A stretch of 42,010 nucleotides of DNA from Candidatus Omnitrophota bacterium (GTDB taxonomy: Bacteria > Omnitrophota > Gorgyraeia > Duberdicusellales > 4484-171): NCBI GenBank assembly GCA_021735105.1, contig JAIPHS010000003.1:1-42010 (forward strand), given 5' to 3'. Positions within the stretch are counted from its first letter, which is position 1. Every line of letters starts with the position of its first letter. Shown here one piece after another: positions 7,276 through 16,712 of this stretch. A program made the position numbers and the translations under genes. The notes under the pieces were generated by a model. It saw only the letters and a list, made by a program, of their open reading frames with translations, was not told the origin of the DNA and made no database searches.

Positions 7276-9564
7276 ATGAAGGAGAGGTTGGGCTTTTCTG
7301 AAAACGCTATTGTTGTCTTAAAAAGGAGGTATCTAAAAAAAGACGGCCAAGGCCGAATAATCGAAACTCCTGAGCGAATGCTTAGACGAGTGGCTAAGGC
7401 TATTGCCTCGGTTGAACAAAAATATGGAGCCAATCAACAAGAAATTAAAAATTTAGAAAATGTCTTTTTTCAAGTAATGAAAAATTTAGAATTTATGCCT
7501 AATTCGCCTACTCTTATGAATGCTGGAAAAGAGTTAGGGCAATTATCTGCCTGCTTTGTTGTTCCGGTAGAAGATTCAATGGGGTCTATCTTTGATGCGA
7601 TAAAGTCTACTGCACTTATCCATAAAACAGGAGGCGGGACAGGTTTTAGCTTTTCTCGTCTGAGGTCTCACAATAGTGTAGTAAAAACTACAGGTGGGGT
7701 GGCTTCAGGCCCGGTATCTTTTATGAAAGTTTTTGATGCAGCAACCCAGGCAGTTAAACAAGGCGGGACAAGGCGAGGCGCAAATATGGGAATTTTAAGA
7801 GTAGATCATCCCGATATTTTACAATTTATTGAGTGTAAGTCTAAGGACGGGGACATATCTAATTTTAATATTTCAGTTGCAATTACCGATGACTTTATAG
7901 AAAAAGTTTTAAGTAACCAAAAGTATGATCTTATTAATCCTAAAACTAAAAAAGTTGTAGGCAGCTTAGACGCGGTTGAAGTCTTTAATAGAATAGCCGA
8001 GTGTGCATATAACAATGGTGAACCGGGAATAGTATTTATAGATAAAATAAATAAAAGTAATCCTACTCTTAATCTTGGTAAAATCGAAAGTACCAACCCT
8101 TGCGGCGAGCAACCCCTGCTTCCTTATGAGAGCTGTAACTTAGGCTCTATAAATTTATATAAAATGCTTAAAAAAGAAGGTGAAGGGTTTAGCCTTGATT
8201 GGGAAAAACTTAAAAAAACTGTAAAAACCGGTATGCTTTTTTTAGATAATGTTATTGATGCTAATAAATTTCCTTTACCGGAAATTGATAAAAATACCAA
8301 AAAAACCAGAAAAGTAGGGTTAGGCATTATGGGATGGGCAACTATGCTTGGCTTTTTAGAAATTCCTTATGACAGCAAAGAAGCTATCAGTTTAGCTAAA
8401 GAGATAATGGATTTTATCCAAAAAGAAGCCCAAAAAGTTTCTCTGGAATTAGCTAAAAAGAAAGGCGCGTTTCCTGCTTGGGAAGGCAGCAATTGGCACA
8501 AACGGGGAATAAAAATTAGAAATGCTACCTTAACTACTATTGCTCCAACTGGAACCATAAGCATTATCAGCGGGCCTACTTCTTCAGGGATAGAGCCTAA
8601 CTTTTTCTTATCTTATTTTCGCAATGTTTTAGACGGGGAGAAGTTGTTAGAAATTGATCCAGCCTTTGAATATTATGCTAAAAAATCAGGATTTTATTCA
8701 AAAGAACTTATGGAAAAAATTGCATCTGGGGTAAGTATTCAAAGGATAGAGAAAGTCCCTGATAAGGCTAAAAGAATATTTAAGACGGCTATGGATATTT
8801 CTTCTTTTTGGCATATAAAAATGCAGGCTGCTTTTCAAGAATACACCGATAATGCTGTTTCTAAAACAATTAACCTTGCTTCTACCGCTGAATTGGATGA
8901 TGTTAAAGAGGCATATTTATTGGCTTATAAACTAAATTGTAAAGGGCTTACAGTATACCGGGATGGAAGCAGGAGTGGACAGGTTTTAACTATAAGTAAA
9001 GAAAAAGAAAAGAAAGAAAACGAAAAAGGGGCAGTTCCTTATCCTAAACCCAGGCCGGAGGTTATTTTAGGAACAACTACCAAGGTAACTACAGGTTGTG
9101 GTAATTTATATGTTACTTTAAACCAAGATGAAAATGGTAACTTTTTTGAAGTATTTACTCAAATGGGCAAAGCCGGTGGCTGTGCGGCTTCTCAGCTTGA
9201 AGCTGTAGGAAGATTAGTTTCACTTGCCTTGCGGGGAGGGATTGATATAAAAGTTATAGTTGAACAACTCAAAGGTATTAGATGCCCTTCTCCTTCTTGG
9301 GATAAAGGGAAAAAAATATTTTCGTGTTCGGATGCTATATCAAGAGTACTTGAAAAAAGAGGATTAGACCAAAAAGATAAGATTAAAACCAAGGCTGTTA
9401 CCTTATCAGAAGGACCTGATTCCCAGGTTCAAAAAGAAAAAGTAAAGGTTAAAAAAACTTCACATAATGTAAACGTAGTAGGGGTTTGTCCGGATTGCGG
9501 ATTTGCTTTGCGGCATCAAGAAGGTTGCCTTATTTGCGATGCATGCGGTTATTCGAAGTGTTAA
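7276..9564 (+). CDS. nrdJ: Adenosylcobalamin-dependent (class II) ribonucleotide reductase
   Basis: Reduces ribonucleotides to deoxyribonucleotides using AdoCbl to make a thiyl radical, with no oxygen requirement. 762 aa. The substrate-site motif NPCGE holds radical Cys276 (Asn274, Glu278). The redox pair is Cys93 (LSACFVVPVED) and Cys287 (YESCNLGS). GGGTGFSFSRLR, GGTRRGANMGILRVDHPDI and APTGTISIISGPTSSGIEP are family blocks. After residue about 590 comes a TSCPD-type domain (TTGCGNLYVTLNQDENG, GGCAASQLEAVGRLVSLALRGG), and the C-terminus carries a zinc-ribbon-like cluster (CPDCGFALRH..CLICDACGYSKC) that holds the shuttle cysteines. The start has an excellent AAAGGAGG site. Preceded by paired NrdR-like boxes; no cobalamin riboswitch was seen. 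Confidence 0.97.
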   Translation: MKERLGFSENAIVVLKRRYLKKDGQGRIIETPERMLRRVAKAIASVEQKYGANQQEIKNLENVFFQVMKNLEFMPNSPTLMNAGKELGQLSACFVVPVEDSMGSIFDAIKSTALIHKTGGGTGFSFSRLRSHNSVVKTTGGVASGPVSFMKVFDAATQAVKQGGTRRGANMGILRVDHPDILQFIECKSKDGDISNFNISVAITDDFIEKVLSNQKYDLINPKTKKVVGSLDAVEVFNRIAECAYNNGEPGIVFIDKINKSNPTLNLGKIESTNPCGEQPLLPYESCNLGSINLYKMLKKEGEGFSLDWEKLKKTVKTGMLFLDNVIDANKFPLPEIDKNTKKTRKVGLGIMGWATMLGFLEIPYDSKEAISLAKEIMDFIQKEAQKVSLELAKKKGAFPAWEGSNWHKRGIKIRNATLTTIAPTGTISIISGPTSSGIEPNFFLSYFRNVLDGEKLLEIDPAFEYYAKKSGFYSKELMEKIASGVSIQRIEKVPDKAKRIFKTAMDISSFWHIKMQAAFQEYTDNAVSKTINLASTAELDDVKEAYLLAYKLNCKGLTVYRDGSRSGQVLTISKEKEKKENEKGAVPYPKPRPEVILGTTTKVTTGCGNLYVTLNQDENGNFFEVFTQMGKAGGCAASQLEAVGRLVSLALRGGIDIKVIVEQLKGIRCPSPSWDKGKKIFSCSDAISRVLEKRGLDQKDKIKTKAVTLSEGPDSQVQKEKVKVKKTSHNVNVVGVCPDCGFALRHQEGCLICDACGYSKC

Positions 9565-9589
9565 TTAACCTATTTCCTACCTTTTTAAT

Positions 9590-10360
9590 ATGAAACCAGA
9601 AGAAAAAATTATTGATTATTTTACTGTTTTAAAGTCTAGGGAAATAATAGGCTCTTCTTATATTTTTATTGGTGGTCAGTTTTTGATTATTAACCGGTTA
9701 ATAAAGCTGATAAATTGTGCCGAGAATAGTCAATTTTGTAATCAATGTTGGAGTTGTAAAAGGGTTGATGACGGCCATCATCCGGACTTATTGGTTGTTG
9801 AGCCGGATCCAATCAATATAAAGTTTAATCAAATAAGAGAAGCAATCCGTTTTTTGTCACGGAGAAGTTTTTATTCACCAAAAAAAATTCTAATTATAAA
9901 AGATGCTCAAAAGTTGACTGATCAAGCTGCTAACTTATTTTTAAAAACTTTAGAAGAATCGCCAAAGAATTCTTTTATTGGCCTTGTTTGCTCTAAGCTG
10001 GAAGATATTTTACCAACGATTATCTCTCGTTGCCGAAAAATATACCTACCTTATTCTAAGGTTAAATTAGCAAAATCTAAAGAGAAAATAAAAAGCATAT
10101 TAAGAAGTGGTTACTTCGGCCCAGGCAAAAGAAAAGATTTTTCTTTATTTTTGGAAAGTCTTATTATATTATTACATAACCAATTAAAAAATGATGCAGG
10201 GTATAATAACAATCACGAAGCAGATAGTTTAACTTTAGATTTAAATTTCAAAGAAGCCGTTATTGCTTTAGAGGATTTATTTAAGGTCTATAATGCTGCT
10301 GGTACCGTTAATATAAATTTAGCTCTAAATCTAATTAAAATGAGGTTAAGATGCAATTAA
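9590..10360 (+). CDS. holB: DNA polymerase III delta' subunit (clamp loader)
   Basis: 256 aa AAA+ family protein of the sliding-clamp loader. Visible are the zinc-binding CNQCWSCKRVDDGHHPDLLVV (about residues 45-65), the delta'-type stretch IREAIRFLSRRSFYSPKKILIIKDAQKLTDQAANLFLKTLEE split across residues 80-125, and the sensor-1 SRC motif (TIISRCRKI). The Walker A loop is absent: the equivalent N-terminal strand reads YIFIGGQFLIINRL, without GKS/T. That fits the non-ATP-binding role of delta' in many bacteria. It overlaps ricT by 10 nt. The holB-ricT-metG-tatD order is a classic conserved bacterial arrangement, though tmk, which often precedes holB, is absent and nrdJ takes that place. Confidence 0.88.
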   Translation: MKPEEKIIDYFTVLKSREIIGSSYIFIGGQFLIINRLIKLINCAENSQFCNQCWSCKRVDDGHHPDLLVVEPDPINIKFNQIREAIRFLSRRSFYSPKKILIIKDAQKLTDQAANLFLKTLEESPKNSFIGLVCSKLEDILPTIISRCRKIYLPYSKVKLAKSKEKIKSILRSGYFGPGKRKDFSLFLESLIILLHNQLKNDAGYNNNHEADSLTLDLNFKEAVIALEDLFKVYNAAGTVNINLALNLIKMRLRCN

Positions 10361-11130
10361 TATTGGTAAGATTAAGAGAAGCAGGGCAGTTAACTACTTA
10401 TAAAACAGATCTATCTTTAAAGGTTCATGATTACGTTGTAGTGGAGGTTGACCGGGGTATTGACTATGGAGAGGCGCTGGAGATAAATGACGTACAGCAT
10501 TTTCTTCCTTCAAAAAAAGCTGGAAGCTATAAAAATATTATTAGGAAAATGTCAGGCCAGGATAAAAAATTGCTTAAAACCAATTGGAAAGAAGCAGAAG
10601 ATGCGATGAAGCTTTGTCAACGAAAAATAAAAGACTATAATTTAGCTATGAAACTGGTTGATACAGAATATTCATTTGATAAGAAAAAACTTATTTTTTA
10701 TTTTATTTCTGATAAAAGAGTTGATTTCCGCGAACTGGTTAAAGAGTTAGCAAAGGTCTTTAAAGTAAGGATTGAGATGCGTCAAATTGGAGCCCGGGAT
10801 GAAGCTAAATTGTTTGGAGGTTTTGGCCCTTGTGGACAAAAATTATGTTGTTGTCGATTCTTGAAAAATTTTGAACCAGTTACTATGAAAATGGCAAAGC
10901 TTCAAAAACTCCCTTTAGGTTCAGGTAAAATTTCTGGAATATGCGGAAGGCTTATGTGCTGTCTTTCTTATGAACACAAAATTTATAAAGATTTATCTAA
11001 AAATCTTCCCAGGGAAGGACAGAGAATTACTACCAAACAGGGTAAGGGCAAAGTAATTTCAGTTAATGTGTTAAAAAAAATTGTTTACCTGGAACTTGAA
11101 GATAATAGAGTAGAGAAAGTACAGTTTTAA
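10351..11130 (+). CDS. ricT: PSP1-domain protein, RicT (YaaT) family
   Basis: 259 aa. The PSP1 core is evident: GIDYGEALEI near residue 35, RVDFRELVKELAKVFKVRIEMRQIGARDEAKLFGG split about residues 125-160, and the Cys-rich CGQKLCCCRFL and CGRLMCCLSYE motifs. In Bacillus the RicT homologue is in the RicAFT complex, carries iron-sulphur clusters and affects RNase Y-dependent RNA processing and development. Here no RicA or RicF is adjacent, so the exact role in this organism is inference. Starts inside the 3' end of holB and is followed 2 nt later by metG, which indicates co-transcription. Confidence 0.92.
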   Translation: MQLILVRLREAGQLTTYKTDLSLKVHDYVVVEVDRGIDYGEALEINDVQHFLPSKKAGSYKNIIRKMSGQDKKLLKTNWKEAEDAMKLCQRKIKDYNLAMKLVDTEYSFDKKKLIFYFISDKRVDFRELVKELAKVFKVRIEMRQIGARDEAKLFGGFGPCGQKLCCCRFLKNFEPVTMKMAKLQKLPLGSGKISGICGRLMCCLSYEHKIYKDLSKNLPREGQRITTKQGKGKVISVNVLKKIVYLELEDNRVEKVQF

Positions 11131-11132
11131 AA

Positions 11133-12686
11133 ATGAAAAAATTTTATCTAACTTCACCTATTTATTATGTAAATGCCAGTCCTCATATTGGACATGCTTA
11201 CACGAATATTATTTGTGATTCTATGGCCAGGTTTAGGCGGATAAAAGGCGAAGATGTATTTTTTCTTACCGGTACTGATGAACATGGAGAAAAGATTCAA
11301 AAAGCAGCCAATAAAGAAGGGGTTGCTGTTAAAAATTTTATTGATAGTAAGGTGGATATTTTTAAGCAACTCTGGCCAAAACTGAATATATCTTATGACT
11401 TTTTTGTTCGCACTAGCTGGGAAAAACATATTAAGGTTGTAAGGGCCGTTATAGAAAAGCTTTATAAAAAGGGAGATATTTATAAATCAAAATATAACGC
11501 TTTTTATTGTATCGGTTGTGAAACTTTTTGGACTAAATTGCAGCTTAAAGATGGGGATATATGTCCTGAGTGCGGCCGTAAAACTGAAAAAATTCAGGAA
11601 GAAAATTATTTTTTTAAATTGTCTAAATATGAATCTTGGTTTAAGAAATATTTAAAAAATAATCCTAAATTAATTCAGCCCAAAATTCGTTATAATGAAG
11701 TAAAAAGTTTTCTGGATAACCATTCTTTAACAGATTTATGCATATCGCGTCCTAAAAAAAGAATTTCTTGGGGGATAGAGCTGCCTATAGACCAAGAATA
11801 TATTGTTTATGTTTGGTTTGATGCCTTAATTAACTATATCAGCGGGATAGGGTATGGGTTTGACCAAGAAAAGTTTAATCGTTTTTGGCCGGCAGATATC
11901 CATTTTATTGGCAAAGACATTTTAAGGCATCATGCAATTTTTTGGCCAATAATGTTAAAGGCCTTGGATCTTGAAATTCCCAAGTCTATTTTTGCTCACG
12001 GATGGTGGAAAATAAAAGAAGAAAAGATATCTAAATCAAAGGGAAATATCGTAAACCCCTTTGAATTGGTAAATCAATTAACTGATTTATTAGGCGGAAA
12101 TCAAGAGTTGGCTGCTGATGCTTTTCGTTATTTTTTGATGCGGGAGATACTTATAGGCGCAGATGGCAATTTTTCATTTAAAGCTTTAATAAACCGCATT
12201 AATTCCGACCTGGCTAATGATTTGGGAAATCTTGTTTACCGCAGCCTTAATATGGCTCAGAAATATAATGCGGGAAAAGTTAAATCTATTAAAAAAGATA
12301 TACCTTCTGAATTTAAAGAAAGCCTTGCTAAATTAGAAAAAGATTATGACAACTTTATGGTTGAAGGTGAATTTTGCAAGGCTCTAGATAATCTTTTTGA
12401 GTTAATTGGTGTTATTAACAAATACATTGAAGATACTAAGCCATGGAATTTAAAAAAAGAACAAAAAGAAAAAGAACTATTTTCTTTTCTTTATGCGATT
12501 TGTGAAGGGATAAGAGTTATTTCAATATATCTTTATCCAATCATGCCAAAGACTGCCCTTTCCATTCAAAAACAATTAGGTATAAAAGATATTTCATTTT
12601 CTACTCAAGAAGCTAAATGGGGTAATTCAGATAATTTTTTAATAAAAAAGGAAAAACCGCTTTTTCCCAGGATTGATGTTAGTTGA
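11133..12686 (+). CDS. metG: Methionyl-tRNA synthetase
   Basis: Charges tRNA-Met, including the initiator encoded at 35687. 517 aa, short type: it ends after the anticodon-binding domain and lacks the C-terminal EMAP-like tRNA-binding domain. Class I signatures are HIGH (ASPHIGHAYTN, residue about 18) and KMSKS as KISKSKGNIVNPFE. A zinc knuckle sits in the connective domain (YCIGCETFWTKLQL and ICPECGRKTEK). FLTGTDEHGEKIQKAA is a strong family block. ATG follows ricT by 2 nt. Its last bases overlap the tatD start. Confidence 0.97.
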   Translation: MKKFYLTSPIYYVNASPHIGHAYTNIICDSMARFRRIKGEDVFFLTGTDEHGEKIQKAANKEGVAVKNFIDSKVDIFKQLWPKLNISYDFFVRTSWEKHIKVVRAVIEKLYKKGDIYKSKYNAFYCIGCETFWTKLQLKDGDICPECGRKTEKIQEENYFFKLSKYESWFKKYLKNNPKLIQPKIRYNEVKSFLDNHSLTDLCISRPKKRISWGIELPIDQEYIVYVWFDALINYISGIGYGFDQEKFNRFWPADIHFIGKDILRHHAIFWPIMLKALDLEIPKSIFAHGWWKIKEEKISKSKGNIVNPFELVNQLTDLLGGNQELAADAFRYFLMREILIGADGNFSFKALINRINSDLANDLGNLVYRSLNMAQKYNAGKVKSIKKDIPSEFKESLAKLEKDYDNFMVEGEFCKALDNLFELIGVINKYIEDTKPWNLKKEQKEKELFSFLYAICEGIRVISIYLYPIMPKTALSIQKQLGIKDISFSTQEAKWGNSDNFLIKKEKPLFPRIDVS

Positions 12687-13461
12687 TTCGCATTGCCACC
12701 TAAATTCGTTAGCAGATAGTGCCAGCCTAAAGGTTGCCGATTGGTTTAAGGCTTTCGGGCATAAACTTATTGATTCAAGTATAGGCCTTAAGACTAGCCG
12801 GAAATCTATACAACTCTCAAGAAAGTATTCTTTTGTTTATAATTCATTAGGTTTTCATCCTTTTTTTTATAATGATTTTTCAAATGAAATTTATCAAAAA
12901 TATAAAGAATTTTTAAAAGTTAACGATAAAGTTGTTGCCTTGGGAGAAGTTGGCCTAGACTATAAATCAAAAATTTCACTTAACCAACAGGAAGAGATAT
13001 TTAAAAAGTGGGTGGAGCTGGCAAAAGAAAATAATATAAGCTTATTAATCCATCATCGCCTCAACAAAGAGAGCTGGTATAATGATAAATATCCAAATCG
13101 TCCCAGAATTTTAGCTATTTTAGATCAGTACTTTTCCAATTACCAAAGCATAGTTTTTCATTGCTTTTCTTATTCTCCTGAATTTTTACGGCAAATAATC
13201 GATAGGGGAGGTTTTGTTTCGTTTTCTCTTAATCTGTTGCGAAAAAATAAAAAAATTATTAATTCATTAAAAAAATGCCCCCTTGATAAGTTACTTCTAG
13301 AGACGGATTCTCCTTATATGAAAATTGGAGATAAAGAATCTACTCCTCTAGATATAAAATCCGTTTATTCGTATGCAGCAGAGTTAAAAAATATATCTAA
13401 AAATGAACTTAAGGGTAAAATTTTTTTAAATGTAAAAAAAGTTTTTAAAAAGATAAGGTAA
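12676..13461 (+). CDS. tatD: TatD-family metal-dependent hydrolase (putative DNase)
   Basis: TIM-barrel amidohydrolase-type nuclease, about 261 aa. The metal ligands are all visible: LVDSHCHLN at the N-terminus, LGEVGLDYK (Glu), LIHHR (His), VFHCFSYS (His) and LLETDSPYM (Asp). The family acts as a 3'-5' exonuclease or DNA-repair/quality-control enzyme; physiological substrate is unproven. The tracked start is TTG 12673, but ATG 12676 encodes the better MLVDSHCHL beginning. It overlaps metG by 11 nt, and metG-tatD adjacency is widespread in bacteria. Confidence 0.93.
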   Translation: MLVDSHCHLNSLADSASLKVADWFKAFGHKLIDSSIGLKTSRKSIQLSRKYSFVYNSLGFHPFFYNDFSNEIYQKYKEFLKVNDKVVALGEVGLDYKSKISLNQQEEIFKKWVELAKENNISLLIHHRLNKESWYNDKYPNRPRILAILDQYFSNYQSIVFHCFSYSPEFLRQIIDRGGFVSFSLNLLRKNKKIINSLKKCPLDKLLLETDSPYMKIGDKESTPLDIKSVYSYAAELKNISKNELKGKIFLNVKKVFKKIR

Positions 13462-13462
13462 A

Positions 13463-14494
13463 ATGCGTTCACTAAAGTTTAAAAATAATAAATTATTCTA
13501 TCTTGATCAAACAAAGCTTCCCGGAAAAGAGCTCTGGCGGAATTGCGCAACGATTAAATCTGGTTGGAAGGCTATAAAAAATCTTAAGGTAAGAGGTGCC
13601 CCATTAATTGGAGTTTTTGCTGCCTACTGCATTTGCATACATCTAGATAAACTTTCTAAAAAAAAGAATGTTTTCTTAAGGCAGCTAAAGCAATCTCTTA
13701 AATACCTTGAATCGGCCCGGCCTACTGCAGTAAATTTATTTTGGGCTTTAGATAGATTAGGTAAAGTTAGCCTACAAAGTAGGCAAAAAGAGGTTAAGCA
13801 GATCAAAAAGAATATAGTTAAAGAGGCTAAACTTATTCATCAACAAGACATAATAACATGCAAACATATTGCAGATTATGGTGTGAATTTAGTAAAAAAG
13901 AACGAAACTATTCTAACTCATTGTAATACAGGGTTTTTAGCTTCTTCCGGCCAAGGAACAGCTTTGGGAATAATTTTTAAAACCAAAAAACAGGGTAAAA
14001 ATCCTACGGTTTATATTGACGAAACTCGGCCTCTTTTACAAGGAGCACGCCTGACCGCTTGGGAGTTGAATAAAAAGAAAATAAAATCATTTTTGATTAC
14101 CGATAACAGTGCTGCATTTTTGATGCAAAATAAACAAATAGATAAAATTCTTGTGGGAGCTGACAGGATAACAGCTTCGGGAGATACAGCAAATAAGATT
14201 GGTACTTATAATTTAGCTATTTTAGCTAAATATCATAATATTCCTTTTTACGTTGCAGCCCCCTTGAGTACTTTTGACCTAAGCTTAAAAAAAGGAAGTG
14301 ATATAGTTATTGAAAAAAGAGGCCAGAAAGAAGTAAAAAAAGTATTAGGACAGGCCCTTATTTGCCCTAAAGAAACAAAAGCGGCTAATTTTGCCTTTGA
14401 TGTAACTCCTTCTAAACTAATTAAAGCAATAGTGACCGACAAGGGGGTAATTTATCCACCTTATGAAAAAAATATTAAAAAATTAATTAAATGA
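13463..14494 (+). CDS. mtnA: S-methyl-5-thioribose-1-phosphate isomerase (MtnA/eIF2B-like)
   Basis: 343 aa. Converts 5-methylthioribose-1-phosphate to the ribulose form in methionine salvage or related shunts. Family motifs: RGAPLIGVFAAY (about residue 48), LTHCNTGFLASSGQGTALG with the catalytic Cys, DETRPLLQGARLTAWEL, VGADRITASGDTANKIGTY with the catalytic Asp, and PFYVAAPLSTFD. The start is 1 nt after tatD, and it overlaps tsaE by 4 nt. No other salvage gene (mtnK, mtnB, mtnC, mtnD, mtnN) is in the window, so it might serve a dihydroxyacetone-phosphate-type shunt or a different sugar-phosphate isomerisation. Confidence 0.92.
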   Translation: MRSLKFKNNKLFYLDQTKLPGKELWRNCATIKSGWKAIKNLKVRGAPLIGVFAAYCICIHLDKLSKKKNVFLRQLKQSLKYLESARPTAVNLFWALDRLGKVSLQSRQKEVKQIKKNIVKEAKLIHQQDIITCKHIADYGVNLVKKNETILTHCNTGFLASSGQGTALGIIFKTKKQGKNPTVYIDETRPLLQGARLTAWELNKKKIKSFLITDNSAAFLMQNKQIDKILVGADRITASGDTANKIGTYNLAILAKYHNIPFYVAAPLSTFDLSLKKGSDIVIEKRGQKEVKKVLGQALICPKETKAANFAFDVTPSKLIKAIVTDKGVIYPPYEKNIKKLIK

Positions 14495-14934
14495 TAATAA
14501 CTTCAAAATCTACCTTTCAGACAAGGTCTTTAGGCAAGGATTTTTCTACTATATTAAAAAAACGAGATATTGTATTATTAGAGGGGCAATTAGGTGGCGG
14601 AAAAACTACCTTTGTAAAAGGCTTGGCTAAGGGCCTAGGTTATAAGGGAGAGGTCTTAAGCCCTTCTTATACTCTGGTGAGAAGATATAAAATTAATAAA
14701 ATAGTTATAAATCATATAGATTTATACCGGCTTGATAAAAAAAGTTTGAGTTCTATAGATATGGAAGAATATTTATATAATGAAAACAGTATATCCATTG
14801 TTGAATGGGGCCAAAAATTAAAGCCTTATTTAGATAAATATTTAATTATAAAATTTTCATTTTTGAATATGGAAAAAAGAAAATTAGTAATTTCTCAAAA
14901 AGGGCATAATAAGAACAAACTTAAGAACTTATGA
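14491..14934 (+). CDS. tsaE: tRNA t6A biosynthesis ATPase TsaE
   Basis: 147 aa, P-loop NTPase that works with TsaB and TsaD to make N6-threonylcarbamoyladenosine at A37 of ANN-decoding tRNAs. The Walker A is LEGQLGGGKTTFVKGLAKG, with SPSYTLVRRY and HIDLYRLDKKSLSSIDMEEY, and IVEWGQKLKPYL near the C-terminus, all diagnostic. ATG overlaps the mtnA stop (ATGA-type), and its own stop overlaps the tsaB start. The tsaE-tsaB pairing is a common operon arrangement. Confidence 0.95.
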   Translation: MIITSKSTFQTRSLGKDFSTILKKRDIVLLEGQLGGGKTTFVKGLAKGLGYKGEVLSPSYTLVRRYKINKIVINHIDLYRLDKKSLSSIDMEEYLYNENSISIVEWGQKLKPYLDKYLIIKFSFLNMEKRKLVISQKGHNKNKLKNL

Positions 14935-15596
14935 ACATATTATCTATAGATACATCTTCAAATTTTTTATCTTACAATATTACAAAAGATAATAATCTTA
15001 TCTATCAATATAATCGAGTTATTAATAGAGGCGCATCACTACTTGTTGGTAAGTTGGAGGAGACTTTTAAAAAGATGTCGATGCAAGTAGAAGATCTTGA
15101 TCTTTTTATAATTGGGTCGGGCCCAGGATCGTTTACAGGCTTACGTATTTCTTTTGCTGCAATTAAAGCTTTTGCTTTAGCTGTAAATAAACCTGTTTTT
15201 TGCCAAAATAGTTTTTTTGCTTGCGCTTATCCTTTCAGGAAAAAAGAAAAAAAAATTGTTGTTATTGGTGATGCTAAAAAAAATCTTGTCTATGCCGGGT
15301 TTTTTATATCAGACCAAAAAAGATTAAAACAAAAATCTAAAATTAAACTTATGAAGTTAAAAGATTGCCTGCAAAAGGCAGAAGGGTATCTATTTGTGGC
15401 CTATGACTCTCATTTGCGTAAAAAGGCTAAAAAAATAGAAAAAAATGTTAGATTTTACGAAAAAAATGTATATCCCCGAGCCGAATATTTGGTTAATGGC
15501 AATAATTTTGATAAAATAGATTATAAAGAATTAAAAAAAATAAAACCATTGTATCTACATTCGGTAGATTGCCAAGTAACAAAGAAAAACAGGTAA
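14931..15596 (+). CDS. tsaB: tRNA t6A biosynthesis protein TsaB
   Basis: 221 aa, ASKHA-fold partner of TsaD in t6A synthesis. It begins with ILSIDTSSNFLSYNITKDNN, has the family motif IGSGPGSFTGLRISFAAIKAFA (about residues 61-82), and a Lys-rich C-terminal half that is less conserved. The C-terminal lobe is short and degenerate, normal for TsaB, which does not bind ATP itself. Overlaps tsaE by 4 nt. The tsaD partner is not in the window. Confidence 0.92.
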   Translation: MNILSIDTSSNFLSYNITKDNNLIYQYNRVINRGASLLVGKLEETFKKMSMQVEDLDLFIIGSGPGSFTGLRISFAAIKAFALAVNKPVFCQNSFFACAYPFRKKEKKIVVIGDAKKNLVYAGFFISDQKRLKQKSKIKLMKLKDCLQKAEGYLFVAYDSHLRKKAKKIEKNVRFYEKNVYPRAEYLVNGNNFDKIDYKELKKIKPLYLHSVDCQVTKKNR

Positions 15597-15601
15597 AAAA
15601 T

Positions 15602-16711
15602 ATGTACCGGAAAATTTGGGTTGATATTAATTTAAGAGCATTTTCTGAAAATCTCAAAAAAATTAGAAAGTTTGTGGGTAATTCAGTAAAAATTGCTGCC
15701 GTCTTAAAACAATCTGCATATGGGCACGGGCTTATTCCCGTAGCACGCAAGCTTTATCAAGAAGGGGTAAACTATTTTGGGGTAGGCAGCATTAATGAAG
15801 CAATACAGCTTAGAGAAGATGGTTATAGAGGCAAAATTCTTCTTCTTAGCGTTGTTTCAAAAGAATTAGCTCCTTTTTTTATTCGTTTTGGCATAACTCC
15901 TACAGTTGTAGAAGAAGATTTTGCCCGGGAATTAAACCGTCAGGCAGAAAAAATAAAACAGGTTATCCCGGTTCATGTAAAAGTGGATACAGGAATGGGA
16001 CGCCTGGGTTTTTATCCCGATCAAATACATTCTTTTGTAGAAAAACTAAAAAATCTTAATTTTATTTCCCTAGAAGGTATTTACACACATTTTCCTGTAG
16101 CTGATACAAATTTTAGTTTTACTCAGCAGCAATTAAAAATTTTTCAAGATTTAATAAAAAAATTAAAAGAAAAACATATAGATTTTAAGTACTATCATAG
16201 TGCTAATAGTCTTGGTGTGGTTAATTATCCTAATTCATATCTTAATATGGTAAGGCCAGGTCTTATTCTTTATGGAGTAAAATCCCATCAAGATTTAAAA
16301 ATAGAATTAGAACCTGTATTAAGTTTTAAAGCAAAAATAATTTTTATTAAAGAAGTACCTCAAGGGAGAACTGTTGGCTATGGGGCTGATTTTGTTGCAA
16401 AATCTAACCGGAGAATTGCTACTGTATCTGTAGGTTATGCTGATGGTTATCCTTGGGCTTTGTCCAACAAGTCTAAAGTATTGATTAAGGGAAAATTATT
16501 CAATATAGCAGGAAGAGTATGCATGGATCATATAATGGTAGATTTAGGAAATGATAAAGAAATAAAAAAAGAAGATACAGTAACTTTAATCGGTAAAGAA
16601 AAAGATAAAAAAATAATGGCAGAAGATTTAGCCGCCTGGGCTCAAACTATTCCCTATGAAATAGTAACCTGCATATCCAAAAAGATACCCCGCCGCTATA
16701 TAAATACTTAA
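15602..16711 (+). CDS. alr: Alanine racemase
   Basis: About 369 aa, PLP-dependent, makes D-alanine for peptidoglycan. Fold-type III motif VLKQSAYGHG carries PLP Lys36; this replaces the common VVKADAYGHG/VVKANAYGHG. HVKVDTGMGRLGF, YTHFPVAD, MVRPGLILYG and the Tyr-containing VSVGYADGYPW are present, with AGRVCMDHIMVD near the C-terminus. The tracked start (15569, inside tsaB) adds an atypical head; ATG 15602, 5 nt after tsaB, gives the usual MYRKIWVDINLRAFSENL beginning. Last gene of the nrdJ-to-alr run; it converges on lptG with a 1-nt gap and no obvious terminator. Confidence 0.95.
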   Translation: MYRKIWVDINLRAFSENLKKIRKFVGNSVKIAAVLKQSAYGHGLIPVARKLYQEGVNYFGVGSINEAIQLREDGYRGKILLLSVVSKELAPFFIRFGITPTVVEEDFARELNRQAEKIKQVIPVHVKVDTGMGRLGFYPDQIHSFVEKLKNLNFISLEGIYTHFPVADTNFSFTQQQLKIFQDLIKKLKEKHIDFKYYHSANSLGVVNYPNSYLNMVRPGLILYGVKSHQDLKIELEPVLSFKAKIIFIKEVPQGRTVGYGADFVAKSNRRIATVSVGYADGYPWALSNKSKVLIKGKLFNIAGRVCMDHIMVDLGNDKEIKKEDTVTLIGKEKDKKIMAEDLAAWAQTIPYEIVTCISKKIPRRYINT

Positions 16712-16712
16712 T

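Noticed and set aside
9590-10360. holB as a pseudogene because no Walker A is present
   Set aside because: Delta' subunits often lack a functional P-loop; zinc motif, SRC motif and length are intact and the frame is open.
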